64,000 nt of DNA from Streptomyces sp. NRRL WC-3742 (GCF_000720635.1 NZ_JOCF01000030.1:1-64000), one strand, 5' to 3'; positions 24,427 through 33,815 are shown, counted from the first letter of the stretch. The notes: generated by a model not told the origin, from the letters alone. Numbers and translations are program-made.

Positions 24427-27132
24427 ATGACCGGGACGGCTGACGTGGGCGTGGAGAAGGACTCCGACGAGTCCGCCGCCGCCGTACCCGCGGAGCCCCG
24501 GGAGGTGCCCGGGAGCCCCTCCGAGGAGGAGCCCGCGCCGCAGGTGTCACTGGTCAAGCGGCCGAGGGAGAGGGCCCCCGAGGTCCCCGCCCAGGGCGAG
24601 GTGCCCACCGCCCGCCCGCCCCGCGCGCCCGCCCCCGACCACGACCCGCTGGACGACGCCCCGCCGCTGGACGTGGACGAGCCGCTGCTCGCCGCCCGCG
24701 CGCACCGCCCCTCCGACCTGATCCGCTTCCTGGCCGGCGTCTTCGGCATCGTCGCCGTCTTCGTGCTGGCGGGCATCGCCACCTCGACCACCAGCGGCAT
24801 CGAGCAGGACATCGCCACCAACGCGCCGCACTTCTCCGCGGTGCTGTCCACCATCACGGGCCTGCTGTCCAGCGTCGCCGTGCTGGCCGTGCCGCTGTCC
24901 TTCGCGGTGGAGCGGCTGATCAAACGCGACGGCCTGCGGGTCGCCGACGGCGTGCTCGCCTCGGTGCTGGCGTACGGCGTCTCGCTGGGCATCGACTGGT
25001 GGGTGGCGGAGGGCGCCTCCGACCACATCAGGGACGCCCTGACGCGGATGCCCACCAGCAGCAGCGGCACCCTGACCGACCCGGTCCACGGGTACCTGGC
25101 GCCGGTGATCGCCTACATGACGGCCGTCGGCATGTCGAGCAGACCGCGCTGGCGGGTCGCCCTGTGGGCGGTGGTGCTGTTCAGCGGGATCACCGAGCTG
25201 CTCGGCGGCTACACCACCCCGCTGTCGCTGATGCTGACCGTGCTGATCGGCTGGTCCGTCGCCTACGGCACCCTGTACGCGATCGGCTCGCCGAACATCC
25301 GCCCCACCGGCCAGCACCTGATGATCGGCCTGCGCAAGGTCGGCTTCACCCCGGACTCGGCGCTGCGCGCCCCCGACGCGCCCGGCGGCACCCGCCGCTA
25401 CCACGTCACCCAGCAGGACGGCCCGCCGCTGGACGTCCACATCATCGACCGCGAGCAGCAGGCTTCCGGCTTCTTCTACCGCGCCTGGCGCCGGCTGCGG
25501 CTGCGCTCGGTGGCGGTGCGCCGAAGCCCCCAGTCGCTGCGGCAGGCGCTGGAGCAGGAGGCGCTGATCGCGTACGCGGCCGCCGCCTCCGGGGCCCGGG
25601 CGCCGCAGCTGGTCGCCACCTCCGAGCTGGGCCCGGACGCCGCGATCCTGGTGTACGAGTACGTGGAGGGGCGGACCCTCGACGAGCTGGCCGACGAGGA
25701 CGTCTCGGACCGGACGATGGCCTCGCTGTGGCAGTCGGTGGCCGCCCTGCACGAGCGCCGCATCGCCCACCGCCGCCTCACCGGCGAGTCCCTGCTGGTC
25801 GTGGACGAGGAGGCCGGCTGCCTGGTCAACCTCTCCGGCGGGGACATCGCCGCCACCGACCTGACGCTTCGCATCGACGTCGCCCAGCTGCTCACCACCT
25901 TCGCGCTGCGGATCGGCCCGGAGCGGGCCGTGGCCGTGGCCAACGCGGTGCTCGGCGCCGAGCGGGTCGCGCAGGCGCTGCCGCTGCTCCAGCCGGTGGG
26001 GATGAGCCGCTCCACCAGGGTCGACCTGGCCAAGCTGACCAAGGAGCGCAAGACCGCCGCCCGGGCCAGGGCCCTGGAGCAGGTCGCCTCCGGCGAGCGC
26101 ACCCAGCAGCAGGCGGAGGAGGACATCGCCGTGGCCGGCGAGGACCTGCTGAGCCGGCTGCGCGGCCAGATCCTCCAGATCGCCCCGGAGGCGCCGATGG
26201 CGCCGGCGAAGCTGGAGCGGCTCAAGCCCAAGAGCCTGATCATGGTGATCGCGCTCACCTTCGCCGCGTACCTGGCGCTGACCACCATCAAGCCGGCGCA
26301 GCTCAAGCTCTCCCAGATGAACTGGGCCTGGGCGGCGGCGGCCCTGCTCGCGGCGGCGTTCAGCTACGTGGCCGCCGCGATGAGCCTGACCGGTTTCGTC
26401 CCGGAGAAGCTGCCGTTCCGGCGTACGGTCGCCGCCCAGCTGGCCGGGTCCTTCGTCAAGCTGGTCGCCCCGGCGGCGATCGGCGGCATGGCGCTCAACA
26501 CCCGCTACCTGCAGAAGGCCGGCATCCGCTCCGGGCAGTCGGTCGCCTCGGTGGGCGCCTCCCAGCTGGCGGGCCTGGCCGGGCACCTGCTGCTGCTGTT
26601 CAGCTTCGGCCTGATCACCGGAAGCCAGACCAACGGAGACCTCTCCGCCTCCCGGGCGGTGATCATCGGTGTGCTCTCGGCGGCGGTGCTCGCCCTGGTG
26701 GTGGCGGCCGTGGCGCCGCTGCGCCGGTTCGTGCTGGGGCGGCTGCGCTCGCTGTTCTTCGGCGTGGTGCCGCGCATGCTCGACCTGATGCAGACGCCCA
26801 GCAAGCTGATCACCGGCTTCGGCGGCATCCTGCTGCTGACGCTCTCCTTCACCGCCTGCCTGGACTTCTCGGTGCAGGCGTTCGGCGGCAGCGTCAGCTT
26901 CTCCGCCGTCGCCGTGGTGTTCCTGACGGCCAACGCGGCCGGCTCGGCGATCCCCACCCCGGGCGGCATCGGCCCCGTCGAGGTCGCCCTGATCGGCGCC
27001 CTGACCGTCGCGGACGTCTCCCCCGCCGTCGCCACCCCGGCGGTCTTCCTCTACCGGGCGCTCACCTTCTGGCTGCCGGTGCTGCCGGGCTGGATCGCCT
27101 ACAACGTGCTGCAGCGCAGGGGCGCGCTCTGA
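24427..27132 (+). CDS. Kinase-like/LPG-synthase-TM flippase-like membrane protein
   Basis: A 901-residue multi-domain membrane protein. A disordered acidic N-terminus (about 90 residues) is followed by four or five membrane helices (to about residue 290). A cytosolic region (about 310-590) follows with degenerate kinase features: AILVYEYVEGRTLDEL, AHRRLTGESLLVV in place of the HRD loop, and a DFG-like GGDI. The C-terminal third has seven or eight helices of the lysylphosphatidylglycerol-synthase transmembrane (flippase-like, PF03706) family, including the PTPGGIGPVEVALIGAL motif. No LPG acyltransferase domain is present, so lipid translocation or an unknown envelope role is more likely than lysylation. 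The ATG at 24427 has GAGGA 9 nt upstream. Confidence 0.82.
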   Translation: MTGTADVGVEKDSDESAAAVPAEPREVPGSPSEEEPAPQVSLVKRPRERAPEVPAQGEVPTARPPRAPAPDHDPLDDAPPLDVDEPLLAARAHRPSDLIRFLAGVFGIVAVFVLAGIATSTTSGIEQDIATNAPHFSAVLSTITGLLSSVAVLAVPLSFAVERLIKRDGLRVADGVLASVLAYGVSLGIDWWVAEGASDHIRDALTRMPTSSSGTLTDPVHGYLAPVIAYMTAVGMSSRPRWRVALWAVVLFSGITELLGGYTTPLSLMLTVLIGWSVAYGTLYAIGSPNIRPTGQHLMIGLRKVGFTPDSALRAPDAPGGTRRYHVTQQDGPPLDVHIIDREQQASGFFYRAWRRLRLRSVAVRRSPQSLRQALEQEALIAYAAAASGARAPQLVATSELGPDAAILVYEYVEGRTLDELADEDVSDRTMASLWQSVAALHERRIAHRRLTGESLLVVDEEAGCLVNLSGGDIAATDLTLRIDVAQLLTTFALRIGPERAVAVANAVLGAERVAQALPLLQPVGMSRSTRVDLAKLTKERKTAARARALEQVASGERTQQQAEEDIAVAGEDLLSRLRGQILQIAPEAPMAPAKLERLKPKSLIMVIALTFAAYLALTTIKPAQLKLSQMNWAWAAAALLAAAFSYVAAAMSLTGFVPEKLPFRRTVAAQLAGSFVKLVAPAAIGGMALNTRYLQKAGIRSGQSVASVGASQLAGLAGHLLLLFSFGLITGSQTNGDLSASRAVIIGVLSAAVLALVVAAVAPLRRFVLGRLRSLFFGVVPRMLDLMQTPSKLITGFGGILLLTLSFTACLDFSVQAFGGSVSFSAVAVVFLTANAAGSAIPTPGGIGPVEVALIGALTVADVSPAVATPAVFLYRALTFWLPVLPGWIAYNVLQRRGAL

Positions 27133-27165
27133 CCGTCCGTACGGAAAACAGAAGAACGGAAGAAC

Positions 27166-27209
27166 GGAGAAGGGGCCCGCCGCGAGCGTTCACGGCGGGC
27201 CCCTTCTCC
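27166..27209. terminator. 17-bp bidirectional hairpin terminator
   Basis: A perfect 17-bp inverted repeat (GGAGAAGGGGCCCGCCG and its complement) with a 10-nt loop, in the 85-bp gap between two converging genes. The arms end in A/T-containing sequence (GGAGAAG/CTTCTCC). Confidence 0.8.
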
Positions 27210-27217
27210 TGGGACTG

Positions 27218-28396
27218 CTAGTAGACCGGCTTGTGCGGCTCGACCTGGTTCACCCAGCCGAGCACGCCGCCGCCCAGGTGGACGGCGTTGGCGAAGCCGG
27301 CGGACTTGACCACGGCCAGCACCTCGGCCGAGCGCACGCCCGACTTGCAGTGCAGCACGATCTTGCGGTCCTGCGGCAGCTTCTCCAGCGCGTCGCCCAT
27401 GAGGAACTCGTTCTTGGGGATCAGCACCGCGCCGGGGATGTTGACGATCTCGTACTCGCCCGGCTCGCGGACGTCGATGAGGTAGATGTCCTCCTCGTCG
27501 TCCTGCCACTGCTTGAGCTGCTTGGAGGTGATCGTCGACCCGGCGGCGGCCGCCTGGGCCTCCTCCGACACGACGCCGCAGAACGCCTCGTAGTCGATCA
27601 GCTCGGTGACGGTCGGGTTCTCGCCGCAGACCGCGCAGTTCGGGTCCTTGCGGACCTTCACCTGGCGGTAGTTCATCTCCAGGGCGTCGTAGATCATCAG
27701 ACGGCCGACCAGCGGGTCGCCGATGCCGGCGAGCAGCTTGATCGCCTCGTTGACCTGGATCGAGCCGATGGACGCGCACAGCACGCCCAGCACGCCGCCC
27801 TCGGCGCAGGAGGGGACCATGCCCGGCGGCGGGGCCTCCGGGTAGAGGCAGCGGTAGCAGGGGCCGTGCTCGGCCCAGAAGACGCTGGCCTGGCCGTCGA
27901 AGCGGTAGATCGAGCCCCACACGTACGGCTTGCCGAGCAGCACCGCGGCGTCGTTCACCAGGTAGCGGGTGGCGAAGTTGTCGGTGCCGTCCACGATCAG
28001 GTCGTAGCCGGAGAAGATCTCCATCACGTTGGAGTTGTCGAGGCGCTCCTCGTGGAGGATCACGTCGACGTAGGGGTTGATCTCCTTGACCGAGTCCCGG
28101 GCCGACTCCGCCTTGGAACGGCCCACGTCCGACTGGCCGTGGATGATCTGGCGCTGCAGGTTCGACTCGTCGACCACGTCGAACTCCACGATGCCCAGCG
28201 TGCCGACACCGGCGGCGGCCAGGTACAGCAGGGCCGGCGAGCCGAGACCCCCGGCGCCGACGCACAGCACCTTGGCGTTCTTCAGCCGCTTCTGCCCGGC
28301 CATCCCGACGTCCGGGATGATCAGGTGGCGGGAGTACCGGCGGACCTCGTCGACGGTGAGCTCGTCGGCCGGCTCTACCAGGGGTGGCAACGACAC
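27218..28396 (-). CDS. moeZ: Adenylyltransferase/sulfurtransferase MoeZ
   Basis: A 392-residue fusion of an E1-like adenylyltransferase (ThiF/MoeB) with a rhodanese domain. The ATP-binding loop is CVGAGGLGSP (about residue 45). Zinc cysteines lie in CYRCLYPE and CAVCGENP. The rhodanese active-site cysteine is in LHCKSGVRS. It adenylates and then thiolates the C-terminal Gly of small ubiquitin-like sulfur carriers, serving molybdopterin, cysteine, thiamine and natural-product pathways. The start at 28396 begins the conserved N-terminus SLPPLVEPADELTVDEVRRYSRH. A sigma-R-type promoter precedes it, consistent with thiol-stress control. Position matches Rv3206c. Confidence 0.95.
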   Translation of the reverse strand: MSLPPLVEPADELTVDEVRRYSRHLIIPDVGMAGQKRLKNAKVLCVGAGGLGSPALLYLAAAGVGTLGIVEFDVVDESNLQRQIIHGQSDVGRSKAESARDSVKEINPYVDVILHEERLDNSNVMEIFSGYDLIVDGTDNFATRYLVNDAAVLLGKPYVWGSIYRFDGQASVFWAEHGPCYRCLYPEAPPPGMVPSCAEGGVLGVLCASIGSIQVNEAIKLLAGIGDPLVGRLMIYDALEMNYRQVKVRKDPNCAVCGENPTVTELIDYEAFCGVVSEEAQAAAAGSTITSKQLKQWQDDEEDIYLIDVREPGEYEIVNIPGAVLIPKNEFLMGDALEKLPQDRKIVLHCKSGVRSAEVLAVVKSAGFANAVHLGGGVLGWVNQVEPHKPVY

Positions 28397-28481
28397 GGGG
28401 ACTCCGATGGGTCTCGTTCAGGTGGCCGGGGCCAGCCTCGTACGGGGTGGTTGCTCCGCCACGCGGGTGGCTGTCTAGGCC

Positions 28482-28508
28482 AACAGTGTCACGCTCCTCC
28501 GGTATTCC
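28482..28508 (-). promoter_or_regulatory. Predicted sigma-R promoter of moeZ
   Basis: On the minus strand GGAAT (28508-28504), a 19-bp spacer, then GTT (28484-28482) followed by GG. This fits GGAAT-N18/19-GTT. It is about 85 bp upstream of the moeZ start. I recall MoeB/MoeZ-type genes being reported as sigma-R targets in Streptomyces. Confidence 0.6.
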
Positions 28509-28569
28509 GAGACAGCTCGTCCGATGGGCGAGACGGGTCGCGCCGGAATCCGAGACCGGCCGGACACGG

Positions 28570-28617
28570 CGCGAAGGCGCCCCGGGCCTGCGGTTTCGGG
28601 CCCGGGACGCCTTCGCG
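28570..28617. terminator. Long hairpin terminator after the epimerase gene
   Basis: CGCGAAGGCG and CCCGGGCC pair with the downstream arm across one C-A mismatch, giving an 18-pair stem and 10-nt loop. It lies 17 bp past the epimerase stop (minus strand) and upstream of the moeZ promoter. Confidence 0.8.
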
Positions 28618-28634
28618 GCGCCTTCATGCGGTGC

Positions 28635-29636
28635 TCACACCCGGCAGGCCGTCTCCAGCCAGACGTCCCCGAGCGACTCCTCCAGCGGCACCTGTGTCCG
28701 CCAGCCGAGACGGTCCCTGGCGGTGCGCACGTCGGCCTGGCGCCAGGGCACCGGCTCCCCCGGGGCGGGCCTGCCCTCCGGGCGGTGGCCCGGCAGGTGG
28801 CCCTCCGAGCGGTGGCCCGGGGCGTGGTGGCCGGGCAGGTGGTCGCCGTGCGCCCCGGCGGCCTGCGCGGGCAGCAGGACCTGCCGGTTCTCCTCGACGA
28901 TGGTGCCCTCGAAGCCCGAGGCCCGCACCAGCAGCTGGGCCGCGTCCCGGGCCCGGACGGCGTGCCCGCTGCCGATGTTGATCACCCCGGTGGCGGCCGA
29001 GACCGCCGCCGCCTGGATCGCCCGGGCGACGTCCCGCACGTCGACGAAATCCCGGTATCCGGACAGGTCCGGCATCCGCACCTGGCTCTCGTCCCGCTCC
29101 AGCGCCCGGCGCAGCCCCTCCGCGAGCCGCCCGAACAGCGAGGCGGTCGGCGCCCCCGGCCCGACCACGTCGAAGACCCGCAGCACCGCCGCGTCCAGCC
29201 CGGAGGCGAGCACCAGCTCCGTCCCGGCGAGCTTGGACACCCCGTACGGGCCGACCGGGCGCGGCTCGGCCTGCTCGGAGACCGGCACCCCGCCGGGCAC
29301 CGGCCCGTACTCGGCGGCCGAGCCGACGTGCACCAGCCGGGCCGGCTCCCGGCTGCGGCGGATCGCCTCGCAGACCGTCGCGACGGCCAGCGTGTTCGAC
29401 CGGATCAGGGTGCGCGAGCTGCCGTAGGTGGCGCCCGCGCAGTTGATCACCACCTGCGGCGCGACCGCGTCCAGGAAGCGGGCGAGCGCGCCCGGGCTCC
29501 CGGTGGTCAGGTCGAAGCGGATGTCGGCCGAGTCGCGCCGGCCGAGCACCGTCACCTGCAACTCCTGGTCCAACAGCAGACGGTCGGTGACCCGGCGGCC
29601 GATGAAGCCGTCGGCGCCCAGCAGCAGCACCCTCAT
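28635..29636 (-). CDS. NAD-dependent epimerase/dehydratase (extended SDR)
   Basis: A 333-residue short-chain dehydrogenase of the nucleotide-sugar epimerase type. The NAD-binding loop is GADGFIG (7-13), and the catalytic pair is Y131-x3-K135 (GPYGVSKLAG) with HVGSAAEYGP before it. Around residues 266-288 it carries a His/Gly/Pro-rich insert of 9-residue repeats (HAPGHRSEG, HLPGHRPEG) produced by a 27-bp tandem duplication. This is outside the catalytic fold and could bind metal or be neutral. It is last in a same-strand run with a glycosyltransferase and a membrane protein, suggesting sugar modification of an envelope product. Substrate unknown. Confidence 0.85.
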   Translation of the reverse strand: MRVLLLGADGFIGRRVTDRLLLDQELQVTVLGRRDSADIRFDLTTGSPGALARFLDAVAPQVVINCAGATYGSSRTLIRSNTLAVATVCEAIRRSREPARLVHVGSAAEYGPVPGGVPVSEQAEPRPVGPYGVSKLAGTELVLASGLDAAVLRVFDVVGPGAPTASLFGRLAEGLRRALERDESQVRMPDLSGYRDFVDVRDVARAIQAAAVSAATGVINIGSGHAVRARDAAQLLVRASGFEGTIVEENRQVLLPAQAAGAHGDHLPGHHAPGHRSEGHLPGHRPEGRPAPGEPVPWRQADVRTARDRLGWRTQVPLEESLGDVWLETACRV

Positions 29637-29738
29637 CGGGGGTGTCCTTCCACGAAGCGAGGTCGGGATCGACCTGGCGGACTGAAAAGCGAACGAACGT
29701 GAATGTCAGGGGAGTCGGCGCCAGGGGGGTCGGCGCGG

Positions 29739-30836
29739 TCACCGGTGGGCTCCGGCCCGGCCGAGCACGGCCCAGGCGTAGCCGAGCAGCACCGCCGCGA
29801 CGGCTCCGCCGCCCAGCGCCAGGGCCGTCGGCGCGCCCCGCCCGACGGCGAGCAGCGCCCCGGTGGCGGCGGCCGCGGCGAGCGCGCCGAGCGCCGCCGC
29901 CGGGGCCCGGCCGCAGCGGGCCAGCAGGGCGGTCAGCACCAGCAGCAGGCCGAGCACGCCCTGCGCCGCCCACGGCCCGGGGCCGGCCCGCTCGACGGCC
30001 AGGTGCAGCAGGCCGCCGCCGTGGCCGGGGCCGGGGCGCGGCGCGAGGGCGGTGAGCACGGCCAGCGCGGCGAAGGTCAGCACCGTGAGGACCGCCAGGT
30101 GCAGCGCCACGGCGACGGGCAGCACCGGGCGCATCCGGGCCCGGAACTCCGCCAGGGTGGCGGCCGAGCCGAGGTGCCCGCGCCCTACCTGCCGGTACCA
30201 GCGGGCGGCCCGCTCGGCGACCCCGGCCGACACGGCCGCCGCCAGCACCAGCGCGGCGCTCAGCGGCCGGTCGGCCCCGGGCGCGCACAGCGGGAGCAGC
30301 AGCAGCGCGGCCAGTCCCAGCCCGTAGCCGAGCAGGGCCGGGCTCCACCGGGAGGCGGGCTCGGGGCGCGGGGGTGCGTACGGGCCTGGGCCGAGACCGG
30401 CGTGGGGTGCGGCGGGCCCGTACCAGGGCGGGCCGGGCGCGGCGGGCGGGTCGGTGATGAGGGCGGGCAGCAGGGCGAGGGGGACGGCGGCGGGCAGCAG
30501 CACCGCCGGGCCGGTGCCGAGGGCGGCGACCGCCGCGCAGGGCAGGGCGGCGAGGGCGGCGGCGAGCAGGGTGGCCCGGCTCGTGGCCGCGCACTGCCTG
30601 GGCGGGGCCGCCTCGGGCGGGGGCGGGCGGCGCGGGACGCGGGCGTACAGCTCCTCGGCGAGGGCGAACAGGTCGCCGTGCCGGCAGCGGGCGGCGGCGT
30701 CCGGGCCGAGCCCGGCCTCCTCCAGCCCGGCGGCGATCTCCAGCGGATCGACGGCGCGCTCGCACAACTCCCGGTGTTCGGCCATGAGTTCACGCACCGG
30801 GTCGGCACTGGCGCCCACCGCCGCGCCGCCGGTCAT
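29739..30836 (-). CDS. Polytopic membrane protein, unknown function
   Basis: A 365-residue protein. The first ~90 residues are soluble and acidic (DPVRELMAEHRELCERAVDPLEIAAGLEEAGLG...), then about eight to ten hydrophobic helices follow, separated by short Pro/Gly/Ala-rich loops. I do not recognise a functional motif. Its ATG overlaps the stop codon of the upstream glycosyltransferase (TGATG), so the two are translationally coupled. That links it to assembly or export of the same glycan or glycoconjugate, by inference only. Confidence 0.7.
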   Translation of the reverse strand: MTGGAAVGASADPVRELMAEHRELCERAVDPLEIAAGLEEAGLGPDAAARCRHGDLFALAEELYARVPRRPPPPEAAPPRQCAATSRATLLAAALAALPCAAVAALGTGPAVLLPAAVPLALLPALITDPPAAPGPPWYGPAAPHAGLGPGPYAPPRPEPASRWSPALLGYGLGLAALLLLPLCAPGADRPLSAALVLAAAVSAGVAERAARWYRQVGRGHLGSAATLAEFRARMRPVLPVAVALHLAVLTVLTFAALAVLTALAPRPGPGHGGGLLHLAVERAGPGPWAAQGVLGLLLVLTALLARCGRAPAAALGALAAAAATGALLAVGRGAPTALALGGGAVAAVLLGYAWAVLGRAGAHR

Positions 30837-32503
30837 CAGACGGCCTCCGCGAGCGCGGGGCTGCGTGGGGCCTCGCCGGAACCCTCACCGTCCCCCGCGT
30901 CCGCCGCGTCTTCCGTGTCCACCGCGTCCACCGCGTCCGCCGCGTGCCCGGTGTCCTCGGCACCGGGGGTGCGCGGCCCGTCGGCGAGCCAGAACTCGGC
31001 GGGCCGGGCGAAGGGGCGCGGCGTGCGGCCGCTCCCGTCGGCCGCGCCGCCGGGGAAGGCCGGGTACTGGGAGACCAGTTCCAGGTAGATCTCCCGGAAG
31101 GCGCCGATGACGGGCTCGACGGCGAAGCGTTCCTGCGCCCGCAGCCGACCGGCCAGGCCCAGCCGGTCGCGGCGCTCCTCGTCGCGCAGCAGCGCCAGGC
31201 AGGCCCCGGCCAGGGCGTGGGGGTCGCGGGCGGGCACCAGCAGACCGGTCGGGCCGACCACCTCCCGGGCGACGCCGACGTCGGTGGAGACGACGGCGCG
31301 GCCGCTGAGCATGGCGTCGGCGAGGAGTCCGGGGCCGCGCTGGGAGAGCGCGGAGAACACGGCGACGGTGCCGCCCGCCCAGGCGTCGGCGAGCGAGCCG
31401 GGCCGGCCGGCGAACTCCACCGCCTCCGCCGCCCCGAGCCGCCCGGCGAGCGCCTCGCAGTGCGCCCGGTAGCCGGGGTTGGCCTCCTCCCCGTGCACCA
31501 CCAGCCGGGCCCCGGGCAGGTCGGCGCGGACCTTCGCGAAGGCGTGCAGCATCAGTTCGAGGTCCCGGCCGGGCTCCAGGGCGCCGGCCCACACCAGCGT
31601 CGGCACATCGGGCTCGGCCCCGGCGGCCGGGCGCTCGACGGCGTCCGTGCCCTCGTACACCACCCGGGTGCGGGCCGGGTCGGCGCCGCAGCGGCGCTGC
31701 CACTGCTGGTCGTGGGCGCTGCCGGGGGTCAGTATCGCCGCCTGCCGGTAGGTCTCCTCGGTGAGTGCCCGGAAGAAGGCGAGCAGCAGGGCGCGGACGG
31801 GCCAGCGGTAGGGGGCCTCGCGGTAGCCGAGGTACTGCTCGCGCAGGTGCAGGCCGTGCTCGGTGACGACGAAGGGCACGCCGTGCAGGTGCCGGGCCAC
31901 GAGCGCGGGCAGGGCCGCCGGGCCCGCGCCGACGACGTGGCACAGGTCGGCGGCGGCCAGGCCCTGTCCGGGGCTCCCGGGGCCGGTGCCGTACCAGGGC
32001 GCGGACAGCGGGCGCAGGCACTGTTCGAGCAGGTCGGCGGCGACGAGCACGTCGCACACCAGCGGGTGGCCGGCAGAGGTGTCCGCGCCGGGCAGGCGCC
32101 AGACCCGCTCCAGGACGCGGCGGGCGTGGGCGGAGGCGAGGAAGACGGGCAGGGTGGCGTCCTCGCGGGCGAGTTCGGCCAGCCGGTAGAGCCCGGCGGC
32201 GAATCCGGCCCGCTCGCGGGGCAGCACCAGGGCGCGCACCAGCTCCTCGTACGCCCGGGCGTACTGGCGTCTGCGCAGGGCGCCCGGGGCGCGGCCGCGC
32301 GGGCGGCGGCCCCAGAGCCCCAGGTCGCGCGCCCCCCGCCAGGCGGGTGAGAGCCGCTCGACGGCGTCCAGCCCCTGCGGGCCGGTGAGCAGGTACAGCT
32401 CGAACTCGTGCTCCGGCAGGCCCTCGGCGAGCCGGTCGCACCAGGCGCCGGCGCCACGCCTCGGATGCGGACGGGCACCCTCGGTGAGCAGGGCAACGCG
32501 CAC
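30836..32503 (-). CDS. GT4-family glycosyltransferase (PelF/DUF3492-like)
   Basis: A 555-residue GT-B glycosyltransferase. The N-terminal MRVALLTEGARPHPRRGAG with AWCDRLAEGLPEHEF is the PelF/DUF3492 signature. The C-terminal half has the GT4 nucleotide-sugar site (LVWAGALEPGRDLELMLHAF, VEFAGRPG, GPGLLADAMLSGRAVVSTDVG; the usual second Glu of the EX7E motif is not obvious). The C-terminal tail is low complexity (repeated DAVD/EDAAD). A strong AGGAGG precedes the GTG at 32503. It likely builds an exported polysaccharide with the adjacent membrane protein and epimerase. The 267 bp upstream (32504-32770) shows no gene. Confidence 0.82.
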   Translation of the reverse strand: MRVALLTEGARPHPRRGAGAWCDRLAEGLPEHEFELYLLTGPQGLDAVERLSPAWRGARDLGLWGRRPRGRAPGALRRRQYARAYEELVRALVLPRERAGFAAGLYRLAELAREDATLPVFLASAHARRVLERVWRLPGADTSAGHPLVCDVLVAADLLEQCLRPLSAPWYGTGPGSPGQGLAAADLCHVVGAGPAALPALVARHLHGVPFVVTEHGLHLREQYLGYREAPYRWPVRALLLAFFRALTEETYRQAAILTPGSAHDQQWQRRCGADPARTRVVYEGTDAVERPAAGAEPDVPTLVWAGALEPGRDLELMLHAFAKVRADLPGARLVVHGEEANPGYRAHCEALAGRLGAAEAVEFAGRPGSLADAWAGGTVAVFSALSQRGPGLLADAMLSGRAVVSTDVGVAREVVGPTGLLVPARDPHALAGACLALLRDEERRDRLGLAGRLRAQERFAVEPVIGAFREIYLELVSQYPAFPGGAADGSGRTPRPFARPAEFWLADGPRTPGAEDTGHAADAVDAVDTEDAADAGDGEGSGEAPRSPALAEAV

Positions 32504-32770
32504 GGGAGACCTCCTAGTCAGCCGCCCCGGATCGGGGCCACGGGAGCCGCGGGGCCGTACGCCGGAAGCCTTCCTCGCGCCGCCGCCTGCCGATCGCTCC
32601 GGCGTCCGCGGCCCTCCCCCACACCTGTTCGGTCCGGCAGCAGAAAGGTAGGACCGGCCCGCGGCCCACCATCGCTCACCTGCCTGGTTGCCACCTGAAC
32701 GAGTGAACCGGCGTGACTTCCCGCCGCACGGCGCCGTTACCGCGCGGTACGGGCGCGAGAGGCGTGCGGG

Positions 32771-33673
32771 TCAGCGCGCGGGGTGCCCGATCAGCTCCCG
32801 TACGGCGCGGGCCACCGCGTCCGGGTGCTCCATCATCGCGACGTGCCCGGACTCGGGCAGCACCAGCAACCGGGCGTCGGCGAAGGCCGCGCAGGCCCGG
32901 CGGGCCGAGCGGTAGGCGACGAGCTTGTCGCGCAGCCCGTACACCAGCAGCACCGGCGCCTGGACCCGCTCGGCCTGGCGCCACAGCGCCTGCTCGCCGC
33001 GCTCGGTGTACGCGGAGACGATGCCGCGGGCCGAGCCGATCAGCGCCGCCATGGCGTGCGGCACCTCCAGCCGGCGCCGGTACTCGGCCACCGCCTGGGC
33101 CCGGGCGGTGGGGCTCAGGCCCGCCGGGTCGCCGTAGACCAGGCGCAGCAGGTCCTCGGTGGCCGCCTCGACGTCGCGCCGCCCGGCCGACAGCCGCCCG
33201 ACCAGGGCGGGCAGCCCCGGCAGGGCGAGCAGTCCGGTCGGCCAGGCGGAGCGCTGCGGGGGCAGCTCGGGCAGGGCGGGCGAGACGAGGGTGAGGCTGC
33301 GCACCAGGTCGGGGCGCAGCGCGGCGAGGCGGACGGAGACGGCACCGCCGAGCGAGTTGCCGAACAGGTGGACGGGCCCGCGCCCGGCCGCCTCGAGCAG
33401 GCCGATGACGGCGCGCACGTGGCCGGAGAGGCTGAGGTTGCCGTCGCTGGGCGGGCCGGAGCGGCCGAAGCCGGGCAGGTCGACGGCCTCGCCGTCGAGC
33501 CGGTCGCCGAGGCGGTCCATGAGGGCCGTCCAGTTGGCGGCCGAGCCGCCGAGACCGTGCACGAAGAGGGCGGGCTCGCGCCCGTCCGGGCCGTCACCGT
33601 CCGTGCCCCGGTGGACGGCCAGCACCGCTCCGGGGACCTCGACCGTACGGACCTGCTGCTCAGGGCTGCTCAT
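32771..33673 (-). CDS. Alpha/beta-hydrolase
   Basis: A 300-residue alpha/beta-hydrolase. Oxyanion loop FVHGLGGSAANW, nucleophile elbow GNSLGGA (Ser), acid in VYGLRDKLV, and catalytic His in LPESGHVAMMEHP. Cytosolic, no signal peptide; substrate unknown. The ATG at 33673 lies 8 nt after a -10-like TACCAT and lacks a Shine-Dalgarno, suggesting leaderless translation. A longer reading would add 23 residues without family match. It is divergent from the TetR gene. Confidence 0.85.
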   Translation of the reverse strand: MSSPEQQVRTVEVPGAVLAVHRGTDGDGPDGREPALFVHGLGGSAANWTALMDRLGDRLDGEAVDLPGFGRSGPPSDGNLSLSGHVRAVIGLLEAAGRGPVHLFGNSLGGAVSVRLAALRPDLVRSLTLVSPALPELPPQRSAWPTGLLALPGLPALVGRLSAGRRDVEAATEDLLRLVYGDPAGLSPTARAQAVAEYRRRLEVPHAMAALIGSARGIVSAYTERGEQALWRQAERVQAPVLLVYGLRDKLVAYRSARRACAAFADARLLVLPESGHVAMMEHPDAVARAVRELIGHPAR

Positions 33674-33815
33674 GGTGGACGATGGTAGTGAGCGGGGGCC
33701 GGGGGCGCCCGGGGTGGCCCTGATCGTCTTCCCCCTCGTCACAGCACTGCTTCTGCCTCGTCACAGCACTGCCGGGGCCGAGGTCAGCGCCGTATTGTGG
33801 GCTCCTGACAAGCCT

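Noticed and set aside
28635..32503. Part of a secondary-metabolite cluster
   Set aside because: A glycosyltransferase, membrane protein and epimerase alone, with no synthase, regulator or resistance gene, do not make a biosynthetic cluster.
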